A DNA stretch of 64,000 bases from positions 1,114,001 through 1,178,000 of the forward strand of contig CP168152.1 in the NCBI GenBank assembly GCA_041545745.1, in the 5' to 3' direction. Positions 40,354 to 48,426 of the stretch are shown here, in pieces. This DNA is from Stenotrophomonas indicatrix. GTDB taxonomy: Bacteria; Pseudomonadota; Gammaproteobacteria; Xanthomonadales; Xanthomonadaceae. The notes beneath the pieces are model-generated. The model worked only from the letters and a program-made list of their open reading frames with translations. It had not been told where the DNA came from and did not search any database. How positions within the stretch are numbered: position 1 is the first letter of the stretch; the number at the start of each line of letters is the position of its first letter. A program made the translations under genes and the position numbers.

Positions 40354-42096
40354 ATGGGCCACAGGGCATCGCCAAACGGACTGCAGACCTGGCTCTGGAT
40401 CCTCGGTGGCCTGTTCGTGCTGTGCACGCTGCCACTGATGGCCATCGCGCTGGTGCAGGGCACGCAGCGTTACACCGAAGCCGAGGCCAACCTGGTCAGC
40501 TTGCAGCAACTGCGGCAGACCTTCGAACTGGCCAATCTGGTGTCGGCCGAGCGTGGACCGGCCAACAGCCTGCTCGGCGCCGACAGCACCGATGTGCAGG
40601 AGCAACGCCGACTGGCCGCGCAGCTGGCGGTCGCACGGCTGCGGGTGGACGCGGCGACGGAGCACCTGCAGAGCGTGTTCCAGAACGACCCGCGGGTGGT
40701 GGACGAAACGCCGCGCCTGCACGAAGCGCAGCGGCGGCTGCAGACCGCGCGCGCTGCGGTGGACCGCGTCGCCGCACTGCCCAGGGGCGAGCGCTCGGCA
40801 GAGGAGGTGGAGCACGCGATCAACAGCATGTTCGCGGTGTACGACCGGCTGCAGGCGCTGACGTCGGTGCAGATCAGCGACCTGGTCGCCGCCGATCGCG
40901 AAGCCGCGATTCCTGCCATGCAGGGGCAGATCCTGATCGACCTGCGCGAGCACGGTGGCCGCTTGGCATCCAACGTGATGGTACCGCTGGCGGTGCCCGG
41001 CGCATGGCGGGAGCCGCAGGTGCGCGCTGCGCAGCAGACCGAGGGCCGCCTGTTGGAGCTGTGGCGGTTGGCCGCCAGCCACGAATCGGTGTTCCGCAGC
41101 GAGCCGACGCTGTCCTGGCATTGGGACATGGCGCGTCGCCAGTTCTTCGGCCAGTCACTGCCGATGGTGGAACAGCTGATCGAAGATGGCCGGCGCGGCG
41201 TATCGCCACCCTGGACAGCGGCCGAGTTCACCACACGCTACGTGCCCACCCTGCAATCGCTGGAAGCGCTGCGCGATGGCTACCTCGGCGTTTCGATCGC
41301 ACGCTTCGAGCACGCCCGCAACAAGGAAGCGGTACGCCTGGCTGTCCTGAGCGCCACTGCATTGGGGACGTTGCTGCTGCTTGCGCTGGCGTTGCGTATC
41401 GCCCACGTGCAGATCCTGCGGCCGTTGCTGCAGGCGCAGGCGCAGGTGATCCAGATCGCCTCGGACACGCCGGGTGCCGAGCGGCACGCCACCCACCCGA
41501 TGGCGGAAATGCAGCGCCTGTTCGATGCCATCGAGATACTGCGGGCGAAGTCGCACCAGCGTTCGGCATTGACCCGTGAGCTGCGCGAACTGGCAGATAC
41601 CGATCAGCTGACCGGCCTGTTGAACCGGCGCTCGCTGGAGGAGCTGGTACGACAGCGGCATGCCGATGGAAGCATGCAGGCGGTGGTGATTCTGCTGGAC
41701 GTTGATCATTTCAAATCGATCAACGATGGGCAGGGCCATGCGGCCGGTGACGATGTGCTGGTGCAGGTGGCGCAGTTGCTGCGCAGCCACCTGCGCCGCA
41801 ACGACAGCGTCGCCCGTTACGGCGGCGAGGAATTCCTGGTGCTGCTGGCCGACGGCGATCTGGCCAGTGGCCGACAGCTGGCCGAGTCGCTGCGGGTAGC
41901 ACTGCGTGGCAACGACATCGTGTTGAGCAACAGCGACATCCTGCGGGTCACTGCCAGCTTCGGTGTTGCCCTGGGCACGCTCGACCCGATCGGCTGGCAC
42001 GCGCTGGTACGTGCTGCCGACACGGCCATGTACGCGGCCAAATCGCTTGGCCGCGACCGGGTGCAGGTGGCTACGGGTGGGCGTGCGGCACGCTGA
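40354..42096 (+). CDS. membrane-bound diguanylate cyclase (GGDEF)
   Basis: A protein of 580 residues. An N-terminal transmembrane segment (WLWILGGLFVLCTLPLMAIA) is followed by a ~300-residue helical periplasmic sensor region, a second TM segment (AVLSATALGTLLLLALALRI, near 330-350), a short HAMP-like linker and a GGDEF domain. The active site reads GGEEF (residues 490-494), and the inhibitory site RRND lies five residues before it, so both synthesis of c-di-GMP and product inhibition should work. The sensor resembles nitrate/nitrite-type helical domains but I cannot name the ligand. Confidence 0.88.
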   Translation: MGHRASPNGLQTWLWILGGLFVLCTLPLMAIALVQGTQRYTEAEANLVSLQQLRQTFELANLVSAERGPANSLLGADSTDVQEQRRLAAQLAVARLRVDAATEHLQSVFQNDPRVVDETPRLHEAQRRLQTARAAVDRVAALPRGERSAEEVEHAINSMFAVYDRLQALTSVQISDLVAADREAAIPAMQGQILIDLREHGGRLASNVMVPLAVPGAWREPQVRAAQQTEGRLLELWRLAASHESVFRSEPTLSWHWDMARRQFFGQSLPMVEQLIEDGRRGVSPPWTAAEFTTRYVPTLQSLEALRDGYLGVSIARFEHARNKEAVRLAVLSATALGTLLLLALALRIAHVQILRPLLQAQAQVIQIASDTPGAERHATHPMAEMQRLFDAIEILRAKSHQRSALTRELRELADTDQLTGLLNRRSLEELVRQRHADGSMQAVVILLDVDHFKSINDGQGHAAGDDVLVQVAQLLRSHLRRNDSVARYGGEEFLVLLADGDLASGRQLAESLRVALRGNDIVLSNSDILRVTASFGVALGTLDPIGWHALVRAADTAMYAAKSLGRDRVQVATGGRAAR

Positions 42097-42101
42097 GAGT
42101 G

Positions 42102-42608
42102 TTACCCGTTCCTGACATGTTCCCGTCGCAGCACGCGACCCACCATGTGCCGCGCCACCAACTGGGGAAGGGGCACTCCGCGCCAACGCATGGCCCCAAC
42201 CCGGAACGTGGCGGTGGCCGTCGCCAGCAACCTGCCACTGGGCGACGTCAAGCGCCCGCGGGTAAACACGATGCTGCCCTTGCTGTGCTCAATCTCACCC
42301 CAGCCGATGATGCGTCCCGGCCGTGCAGGACTGACAAAGCTGGTCTTCGATTCTACGGTCACTGCCAAGCGGTTGGGCGGCAGCGTCGCGTAGATGGCCG
42401 GGCCCATGCAGTCGTCCAGCATCGCTGACAGGAATCCCCCTTGGATGTTGCCCATCGGGTTGGTCAGTGCCGTGCCGGCATCGAACTCGACGTTGATCTG
42501 TCCACGCTCGGCGTCATGGCTGATGAACTGCCAGCCAAGCAGAAGGCCGGCTCTGGAGGGTGGAAGATCGCCGTTGATCACGCTGTACAGCAGGGAATGA
42601 GGATTCAT
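42102..42608 (-). CDS. PaaI-type hotdog thioesterase
   Basis: A protein of 168 residues with a hotdog fold. NPMGNIQGGFLSAMLDDCMGPA is the catalytic helix region (Gly-Gly-x-x-x-x-x-x-Asp at about residues 58-66), followed by strands TVESKTSFVSPARPG and GRLLATATATFRV. Such enzymes hydrolyse acyl- or aryl-CoA thioesters. Start is the ATG at 42608; the open frame upstream overlaps the neighbouring gene in a different frame and is not credible. Substrate unknown. Confidence 0.85.
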   Translation of the reverse strand: MNPHSLLYSVINGDLPPSRAGLLLGWQFISHDAERGQINVEFDAGTALTNPMGNIQGGFLSAMLDDCMGPAIYATLPPNRLAVTVESKTSFVSPARPGRIIGWGEIEHSKGSIVFTRGRLTSPSGRLLATATATFRVGAMRWRGVPLPQLVARHMVGRVLRREHVRNG

Positions 42609-42633
42609 TTGGGGATCCTGGAAGGGAAGGAGG

Positions 42634-43077
42634 TCAGGCAGGCTGTAACAGCGACAAAAGGGCAAGCAGGAAGCCCATGACGCACAGGACGACCACGGCG
42701 GCCCCGGCCGAAACCGGCGTCCGTGCACCGGTGCGCCGACGTACGCCGGAGGCGACAAGCACCGGTGGCAGCGTGGCGATCAGACAGAAAATCTGGAAGG
42801 CAATCAGTTGTGGCAGCGCGAAATGACCGCCGAAGAACACCAACCAGGCCAGCAGCACACCTGCGCCGGCCAGTGCGGTCCAAGCTGCTCCCACAACCCT
42901 GATCAGTGCCATCAGCAGCACCTGCATGCGTTGCTCGATCCTGCTCCATGGCATGCCCACGGCCTGGCCGTGGTAGGGCATGAACTCCGAACGTTTCAGG
43001 TAGGCAGCGGCAAACAGGAATACAACGGCGAAAGCCAGCAGGTAGCAGCCGAACGCAATCCAGGCAAGCAGGTCCAT
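42634..43077 (-). CDS. membrane protein of unknown function
   Basis: A protein of 147 residues with four hydrophobic segments: WIAFGCYLLAFAVVFLFAAAYL, LIRVVGAAWTALAGAGVLLAWLVFF, LIAFQIFCLIATLPPVLVA and AAVVVLCVMGFLLALLSLL. Charged loops contain EFMPYHGQAVGMPWSRIEQRM. The ATG at 43077 starts right before the first segment. It lies upstream of the thioesterase gene with a 25-base gap, so they probably form a unit. I do not recognise the family. Confidence 0.7.
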   Translation of the reverse strand: MDLLAWIAFGCYLLAFAVVFLFAAAYLKRSEFMPYHGQAVGMPWSRIEQRMQVLLMALIRVVGAAWTALAGAGVLLAWLVFFGGHFALPQLIAFQIFCLIATLPPVLVASGVRRRTGARTPVSAGAAVVVLCVMGFLLALLSLLQPA

Positions 43078-43464
43078 GATGGGTTTCCGAGGTGGAAGAG
43101 AGCGCCGCACTTGCGCCCACGCCGGAGCTCCGTTCCCCGCTGGCCCGCATGGTCTGCCAGATTTTCCGGGGCCTGCTGTTAGCGACACGTCCTTGTGCGG
43201 CGCTTCCTCCCTTCATGCGCTTTTAGCGGAAGAGTGAAAGAGAGAGGTTGGTCACGGCAGGGGTGTGATCCCACTCGCCATTCTGTGCATTGAACACATG
43301 ACAGCAGGGCATATGGATATCGCGGTATCGTCGAATCGTGCCTGCTACCGTTGCGTCCATCACAGTAGCGTGGCGTCGGCGGTGGCCATCGTTGATGCGG
43401 TCATTCATCGCTGTCGCACGCAACGCGTCCTAGACTGGCGCTCCTTCTGCCGCAGGATTCTGTC
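43078..43464. other. intergenic region between divergent genes; no gene seen
   Basis: 387 bases between the leftward membrane protein and the rightward lipoprotein. Short frames in it have no family features. The part near 43,300-43,460 is somewhat more A+T-rich (CATATGGATATCGCGG) and is the likely promoter region for the lipoprotein gene. No hairpin or repeat stands out. Confidence 0.4.
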
Positions 43465-43908
43465 ATGTCCCTACGTTCCGTTGTGACGAACACGCTGCTG
43501 GCAGGGTTGATCTCCGGCTGCGCCAGCGCCGCGCCGCAAGCCGATGCGATCGCCGATGCACCCCGCCATCCGTCGATCGCCGTCGATGCCAGCCCGGTGC
43601 CTGCCTTCACCGGCGGCGGTGTCGGTTGGTCCATCGAGATCGCCTCCACCGGCAAGGGAAGCCACGATGCCACGCTCACCGTTGCTGGCCGCAGCAGCGC
43701 CGGCACGCTGCGCTACCTCGGCCAGCCCGCCGGTGCGCCCAGTTCGTTGACGGTACTCAACGGTGAGCTGGGCAAGCAGCCGATCATCGTCGAGATCAAG
43801 CGCGAGCCCTGCCGCAATGCCGAAGGCGTGGATACATCGGCCAGCGTGCAGGTGACGGCTGAAGGCCAGCCACAGCGTCGCGGCTGTGGTTTCCTGGCCG
43901 TGTACTGA
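43465..43908 (+). CDS. putative lipoprotein
   Basis: A protein of 147 residues with a lipoprotein signal: a short hydrophobic core (VTNTLLAGL) and the lipobox LISGC with Cys19. The mature part is Ala/Ser/Pro-rich and then beta-like (GWSIEIASTGKGSHDATLTV, AGTLRYLGQP), ending in a Cys-containing segment CRNAEGV...RRGCGF that could form a disulfide. It resembles small secreted COG3650-type proteins but not strongly. Anchored to a membrane facing the periplasm; role unknown. Confidence 0.7.
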   Translation: MSLRSVVTNTLLAGLISGCASAAPQADAIADAPRHPSIAVDASPVPAFTGGGVGWSIEIASTGKGSHDATLTVAGRSSAGTLRYLGQPAGAPSSLTVLNGELGKQPIIVEIKREPCRNAEGVDTSASVQVTAEGQPQRRGCGFLAVY

Positions 43909-43919
43909 CCGATACACGC

Positions 43920-44420
43920 GTGATCGACATTCCGCTGCTGGAAACCCCCCGCCTGCGCCTTCGCGCGCAGCGCCTGGACGACTTCCCCGTGTATGCCGCA
44001 TTCCTGGCCTCGCCCCGCGCGCGCGGCATGGGCGGGCCGTTCGGTGAGGTTGCCGCGTGGGGACAGTTCTGCCACGACCTGGCCAGCTGGCATCTGTTCG
44101 GGCACGGCGCGTTGATGATCGAGCGCCGCGATACGGGCAAGTGCATCGGCCAGGTTGGCATCAACCATGGCCCGCTGTTCCCGGAACAGGAACTGGGCTG
44201 GTTGCTGTATGCCGGGCAGGAAGGGCAGGGGTTCGCCAGCGAGGCAGCGACGGCGCTGCGTGATTGGGCGTTCGTGGTGCGTTGCCTGCCGACCCTGGTC
44301 AGCTACATGGCAGCGGACAACCGCGCCTCGCAGGCCGTGGCGGTTCGCCTTGGTGGTGTGCTGGATGCGCAGGCGGTGCGCAGCGATCCGGACGATCTGG
44401 TGTTCCGCTATCCGCGTTGA
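43920..44420 (+). CDS. GNAT family acetyltransferase (RimJ/RimL-like)
   Basis: A protein of 166 residues starting at a GTG, 12 bases after the lipoprotein. IPLLETPRLRLRAQRLDDFP is the typical RimJ/RimL-type N-terminus; the acetyl-CoA loop is LGWLLYAGQEGQGFASEAA, followed by SYMAADNRASQAVAVRLGG with the conserved Asn. It could modify a ribosomal protein N-terminus or a small molecule. The close spacing to the lipoprotein is probably accidental. Confidence 0.86.
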   Translation: MIDIPLLETPRLRLRAQRLDDFPVYAAFLASPRARGMGGPFGEVAAWGQFCHDLASWHLFGHGALMIERRDTGKCIGQVGINHGPLFPEQELGWLLYAGQEGQGFASEAATALRDWAFVVRCLPTLVSYMAADNRASQAVAVRLGGVLDAQAVRSDPDDLVFRYPR

Positions 44421-44562
44421 CGGTGGATGGTCACTGCAGCGCGAGTGCGCTGAGCGCAGGAACGCCGCCGGCTCACCGCGTGAAGAAGCCGACAGCAGCC
44501 ATCCACGCTTCGGTCACTGCACTGGACAGAGGCTGGGCGCCCACCTGTTGAAGGAACTGTCC

Positions 44563-44994
44563 ATGACCACGCTCACCCTGCCTGAACTGGCCAAGAAGAT
44601 GGCCGGCATCGATTTCACCATGCTGCAGACCCATGCCGGTGGCCAGATTGCTGGGCGCCCGATGAGCAACAACGGCGATGTGGACTACGACGGCGACAGC
44701 TGGTTCTTCACCATGGAAGACACCGACATGGTGCGCGAGATCAGCGCCGACCCGAACGTGGCGCTGGGTCTTACCGGCAGCAAGTCGCTGCTGGGCAAGC
44801 CGCCGCTGTTCGTGCACGTGCAGGGCAGGGCAGCGCTGATCCGCGATCGCGGCACGATGGCCCAGCACTGGGTGAAGGACCTGGAGCGGTGGTTCGAACA
44901 GGGCGTGGATACACCGGGGCTGGTGCTGATCCATGTGCACGCCAGCCGTCTGCACTACTGGGATGGCGAGGACGAGGGTGAAATCGTGGTTTGA
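44563..44994 (+). CDS. pyridoxamine 5'-phosphate oxidase-like (general stress protein 26 family)
   Basis: A protein of 143 residues with the split-barrel flavin-binding fold. TMLQTHAGGQIAGRPMS, SWFFTMEDTDMVREISADPNVALG and FVHVQGRAALIRDR are diagnostic of the general-stress PPOX-like proteins, and WKDL-like WVKDLERWFEQG follows. Binds FMN or F420 in relatives; substrate unknown. The ATG at 44563 has AAGGAAC upstream. It is a single gene facing the convergent DUF2867-like gene. Confidence 0.85.
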   Translation: MTTLTLPELAKKMAGIDFTMLQTHAGGQIAGRPMSNNGDVDYDGDSWFFTMEDTDMVREISADPNVALGLTGSKSLLGKPPLFVHVQGRAALIRDRGTMAQHWVKDLERWFEQGVDTPGLVLIHVHASRLHYWDGEDEGEIVV

Positions 44995-45035
44995 TTGCGG
45001 AGGCCACACAGGGCCCCGTGCATTGCATCCATCGG

Positions 45036-46424
45036 TCAGGAGTGCGCTGGCGCGCCGGACCACGCTGCCAGTTCCGGCGCCAGCGCATGTTCCACTGCGC
45101 GGCGCAGCAGGGCCGGGGCCACGTAATGCCGATGCGCGCTGTCGATCATCGCCATGTAGAAGCGACCGAACGCATTGAGCGTCTGCACGCGCGAGCCCAG
45201 ACTGATTTCGACCTGTCCGTCCTCGTTGAACTGCACGCGTACGCTGCTGCGGAAGCGCAGATGACGGTCATCGGCACCGAGCAGCACTTCGGCACACCGG
45301 TCTTCCGCATCCACCTGCGCATCCAGTACCGGGAAACGACCACCGAAGACGCGGCTGCGGTCGCTGGACAGCAGTGACGACACCGGACAGCCCAGCGGCG
45401 AGGTGCGCAGATGCAGTGGTGCAACCAGACGATTGCGCAGGGCCATCAAGCGGCCGACGCCGGCTGGCGGGTTGCGCAGGAATCCGTCCAGTACGTCGGC
45501 CAGCAGTGCGGAGGCGGAGCGATGGCCGATCTGCCCGCCGTGCAGCGCCAGCGTGGTCGTGTCGTTGTAGTGACTGTGCGGCAGAGCGCTGGCAAGCATT
45601 CCCGCTGGAGGCGGCGATGCGCTGCTGCAGACCGGGTACGCCGGCGTCGCCCGTTCCACGAACCCGCGCAGTGGCTCCAGGCTGAAGCGGCGCAGCGGCC
45701 CGAGCAACGTGCGCGTCTGCGCGCACAGGCGCGCGCGCAGGCTGGGTGCCGCCGCCTGCAGTGACAACTGCAGCAACGGCGTGGCCGCCAGCGTGGTTGC
45801 GGTGGGCCAGTGCGCGGCAGGCAGCACGTCGGTCAGGCTGGGGATGTCTGCGGCGTTGGCCTGTGCCTGTTCGCGCGCCTGCTCGCTCATTGCCCCGGCC
45901 AGCTCATTGCTGTGGCACGAGAGCGCGAACAGGGCAGGGTGCGCCGGACTGTTCGAGGCGAACTGATGCCAGGTGCCACCACCGAAGCGCACGGTGAACA
46001 GGCAGTCCGGTGGGATGCGGACACGGCGCAGCGACCGCAGGAAGTGTGAGGGATCGTCCGCCAACTGCCCATCGGATGCGCTGGCAAACCGTAGTTCGGC
46101 ACCCGCACTGCCGGCGATGGCGGTGAACATGCGCGGCCCGGCATGGCGATGGAAGGGATGGCCGCCGGCAGCCACCATGAAGCTGTACAGCGATGACGCA
46201 TCGCCGTTCTGCAGGTGCATGCCGCCCAGCCGAGCGGAGGGCTCGTCCAGTGCATCGATGAAGGCCGGATGGTGGCGCTGGCGCTGGCTGGCATCGCTCA
46301 CCAGCGCGTCGCCGGCACCGAGGCCGAGCTGCGCGATCAGGGTGACTTCCACCGGGCCACCGCCGTCCTGTGCCGGAAGCTGGATACTCGGGAACGAACG
46401 GCTGGTGCGGGTCGAACCGGGCAT
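45036..46424 (-). CDS. cupin-like plus DUF2867-like two-domain protein
   Basis: A protein of 462 residues. The first ~180 residues hold a cupin-like stretch (FMVAAGGHPFHRHAGPRMFTA, RVRIPPDCLFTVRFGGGTWHQF) with several His that could bind a metal. The last ~150 residues resemble DUF2867 (LMALRNRLVAPLHLRTS ... HLRFRSSVRVQFNEDGQV ... TLNAFGRFYMAMIDSAHRHY). The middle is low-complexity. It is 11 bases downstream of an ArsR-type repressor gene and is presumably controlled by it. Function unknown; the domain reading is by eye. Confidence 0.65.
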   Translation of the reverse strand: MPGSTRTSRSFPSIQLPAQDGGGPVEVTLIAQLGLGAGDALVSDASQRQRHHPAFIDALDEPSARLGGMHLQNGDASSLYSFMVAAGGHPFHRHAGPRMFTAIAGSAGAELRFASASDGQLADDPSHFLRSLRRVRIPPDCLFTVRFGGGTWHQFASNSPAHPALFALSCHSNELAGAMSEQAREQAQANAADIPSLTDVLPAAHWPTATTLAATPLLQLSLQAAAPSLRARLCAQTRTLLGPLRRFSLEPLRGFVERATPAYPVCSSASPPPAGMLASALPHSHYNDTTTLALHGGQIGHRSASALLADVLDGFLRNPPAGVGRLMALRNRLVAPLHLRTSPLGCPVSSLLSSDRSRVFGGRFPVLDAQVDAEDRCAEVLLGADDRHLRFRSSVRVQFNEDGQVEISLGSRVQTLNAFGRFYMAMIDSAHRHYVAPALLRRAVEHALAPELAAWSGAPAHS

Positions 46425-46435
46425 CGCAGTGCTCC

Positions 46436-46747
46436 TCAGCGGGCGGGTGTCTTGCGGCGTGCGCGCGCTTCGCGCTTCAGCGGGCCGCCCACCGGACAGA
46501 CTTCGGCAGCCCAGGAAAACAGCGTGTTGGCCAGGCGCTCGGGCACCTGCCGGAAGTACACGAACTGGCCGCGCTTCTCGCGTTCGATCAGGCCGGCGTC
46601 TTCCAGGATGCGCAGGTGGCTGGAGAGTGCCGGCTTGCTGAAATCGAAGCGCTCGGCCAGCTCGCCCGCGCTGAGTTCGCCGGCGCTGAGGTAGGCCAGG
46701 ATCTGCCGGCGTGCGGTGGAGGCCAGGGCTTCGAAGATGCGGTCCAT
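46436..46747 (-). CDS. ArsR-type winged-helix regulator (SdpR/autorepressor-like)
   Basis: A protein of 103 residues, a compact winged helix: MDRIFEALASTARRQILAYL, then AELFDFSKPALSSHLRILEDAG (recognition helix) and LIEREKRGQFVYFRQV wing. There is no ELCVCDL or Cys cluster, so it does not look like a metal sensor. It belongs to the ArsR subgroup with DxxxALadptRrxIL start. It begins five bases from the palindrome TTAGTTAACTAA, which is its likely own operator, and precedes the DUF2867-like gene. Confidence 0.85.
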   Translation of the reverse strand: MDRIFEALASTARRQILAYLSAGELSAGELAERFDFSKPALSSHLRILEDAGLIEREKRGQFVYFRQVPERLANTLFSWAAEVCPVGGPLKREARARRKTPAR

Positions 46748-46751
46748 GGGA

Positions 46752-46763
46752 TTAGTTAACTAA
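46752..46763. promoter_or_regulatory. palindromic operator of the ArsR-type gene
   Basis: The perfect 12-bp palindrome TTAGTTAACTAA directly before the regulator start, followed by TTCGTTAATT, a further TTAA-containing half. Such (T)TAGTTAACTAA-like elements are typical ArsR-family autoregulation sites; it would cover the leftward promoter and also lies about 115 bases from the divergent gene. Confidence 0.55.
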
Positions 46764-46878
46764 TTCGTTAATTGATATTCTTCCTGGGGCTGGATGATGT
46801 CAAGCGCGGGCATGCCCGTTGCGTTCTGCCTCCCGGCTTTGCCATCCTCCCCGCTGTTTCCCGTTCCTTGGAGTTGCG

Positions 46879-47472
46879 ATGCGCCCTGCGCCCTGGCTGA
46901 TGGCTGGCCTGCTGCTGCCGATCGTGGTGATGGCCCAGCCCGCGCGTGCGCCGAAGGCACCGGCGCAGGATCCCTTCAGCGAACTGTTCGACACCGCCTG
47001 CATGCAGCACATCGGTGCACCGGCGCGGCTGCAGTCGCTGATGGATGCAAATGGGCTGACACCTCTGCAGCCGGCCGAGGCCGCCACGCTGCTGCAGGGC
47101 CAGCCGGGCATGGCGTGGATGGTGCCGTTGGCCAGTGGCCGTTATGCGGTCAGCTGGGCCGACGATGGCACCTGCACCGTGTACGCCGAGAAGGCCGATC
47201 CGGCGGTGGTGCAGAAAGGCTTCGCGCGGCTGATGCAGGCCGCGCCGAAGCCGCTGCAGATCCGCTCGCTGCCCTCGCGCGGTCCCTTGTCCGGTGACCA
47301 GGTGGCGATCCAGTACGGCTGGGCAACGCCGGGTGAAAGCAAGCTGCGCGTGCGCTTCCGGCTGGTTACCCGGCAGGCCGCCGAAGCGGGCGTGCAGGCG
47401 ATGGCCTCGGCCACGCCGGGCGAGGCGATGCGCGAACAGGCCGCGCCGCCCGCATCCGCACCCGCCCGGTAA
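46879..47472 (+). CDS. secreted protein of unknown function (NMCC_0638-like)
   Basis: A protein of 197 residues with a Sec signal (MRPAPWLMAGLLLPIVVMAQ then PARA). The mature part has LFDTACMQHIGAPARLQSLM and SWADDGTCTVYAEK, giving two Cys that may pair, and ends in an Ala/Pro-rich tail. The arrangement (D-TAC...C) resembles the NMCC_0638 family of periplasmic proteins, by eye. GGAG upstream of the ATG at 46879. Single gene. Confidence 0.65.
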   Translation: MRPAPWLMAGLLLPIVVMAQPARAPKAPAQDPFSELFDTACMQHIGAPARLQSLMDANGLTPLQPAEAATLLQGQPGMAWMVPLASGRYAVSWADDGTCTVYAEKADPAVVQKGFARLMQAAPKPLQIRSLPSRGPLSGDQVAIQYGWATPGESKLRVRFRLVTRQAAEAGVQAMASATPGEAMREQAAPPASAPAR

Positions 47473-47524
47473 CGGCGCCGGAGCGGAAGCGATTCAGCCA
47501 ACAGCCTGTGGATGTGATATATCG

Positions 47525-47536
47525 TTTATCGATAAA
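47525..47536. promoter_or_regulatory. AT-rich palindrome upstream of the DUF2975/HTH operon
   Basis: TTTATCGATAAA, preceded by ATATATCG, lies 42 bases before the start of the DUF2975 gene. The small HTH protein of the same operon is a candidate to bind it. It could equally be part of the promoter (TATAT elements). Confidence 0.4.
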
Positions 47537-47577
47537 TCCACCCCGGGGCGGCAGGGCCGCTCCTCATCGGAGGCTGC

Positions 47578-48126
47578 TTGACCGTTCGTCCCGCCCGCGC
47601 CCTTCCTGCGCGCGGCTTGTTCACCCTGGCCCAGACCGCCGTGCAGGCAGTGCGCGCGATGTGCTGGCTGGGCATCCTGGCCGCGCTGCTGGCAGTGCCG
47701 CTGGTGGCCTACGACCGTAGCTGGCTGCTGGACAGCGTGCGCGATGCGCAGGCGGCGGCCATACACGGTTCGTATCTGTTCCTGCATTTCTGCGTGGGCC
47801 TGGCCGCCATCGTGGCGCTGCTGGTGCTGTGCCTGGTGTTCCTGCGCCACCTGGCGCGGCTGCTGCGGTCTGCGGCCAACGAACGCCCCTTCACCCATGC
47901 CAATGCCGTGCGCCTGCAACGCATGGCCTGGCTGATGCTGGCGATGGAGGTGCTGTCGATCGTGATCGGCCTGTACGCCAGCTGGATGGGGCCGGACTTT
48001 GCCTGGATGGAGGTGGGCGGTGGCATGTCGATCACCGGCCTGGTCGCGGTGCTGATGCTGTTCGTGCTGGCGCGGGTGTTCACCGTCGGCGCAGCGATGC
48101 GCGACGATCTGGACACCGTGATTTGA
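47578..48126 (+). CDS. DUF2975 membrane protein
   Basis: A protein of 182 residues with four hydrophobic segments: AMCWLGILAALLAVPLVAY, FLHFCVGLAAIVALLVLCLVFL, WLMLAMEVLSIVIGLYASW and ITGLVAVLMLFVLARVFTVG. NERPFTHANAVRLQRMAW between segments 2 and 3 is the hallmark of DUF2975. The likely start is a TTG at 47578 with GGAGG in front. It precedes a small Cro/CI-like HTH gene by 13 bases; this pairing is very common and suggests a membrane protein that modulates its regulator. Confidence 0.85.
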   Translation: MTVRPARALPARGLFTLAQTAVQAVRAMCWLGILAALLAVPLVAYDRSWLLDSVRDAQAAAIHGSYLFLHFCVGLAAIVALLVLCLVFLRHLARLLRSAANERPFTHANAVRLQRMAWLMLAMEVLSIVIGLYASWMGPDFAWMEVGGGMSITGLVAVLMLFVLARVFTVGAAMRDDLDTVI

Positions 48127-48139
48127 TGAGCATGACCTG

Positions 48140-48364
48140 ATGGCGATCATCATCACCCTCGACCGCATGCTGCAGCAACGTGGCATGACCCTGTCCGAGC
48201 TGGCTGGGCGCATCGACATCACCTTGGCCAACCTGTCGATCCTGAAGACCGGCAAGGCGCGTGCGATCCGCTTTTCCACGCTCGATGCGATCTGCCGCGA
48301 ACTGCAATGCAGCCCCGGCGACCTGCTCGGGCATGACCCCACGCAGGCGCAGGATGCAGATTGA
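48140..48364 (+). CDS. small Cro/CI-type HTH regulator (YozG-like)
   Basis: A 74-residue protein that is almost nothing but a helix-turn-helix: ITLDRMLQQRGMTLSELAGRIDITLANLSILKTGKARAIRF ... CRELQCSPGDLL (ends shown only). The ALRFSTLDAICRELQCQPGDLL-like C-terminus is characteristic of the XRE-family regulators paired with DUF2975 proteins. It would act as a dimeric repressor, perhaps at the palindrome at 47,525. No sensory domain is present. Confidence 0.88.
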   Translation: MAIIITLDRMLQQRGMTLSELAGRIDITLANLSILKTGKARAIRFSTLDAICRELQCSPGDLLGHDPTQAQDAD

Positions 48365-48426
48365 CCTTCGCTGCGCCGCACGCCTGCACCGCGTCACTTT
48401 CCCCTTACTGACGAAACGGACCTGAA

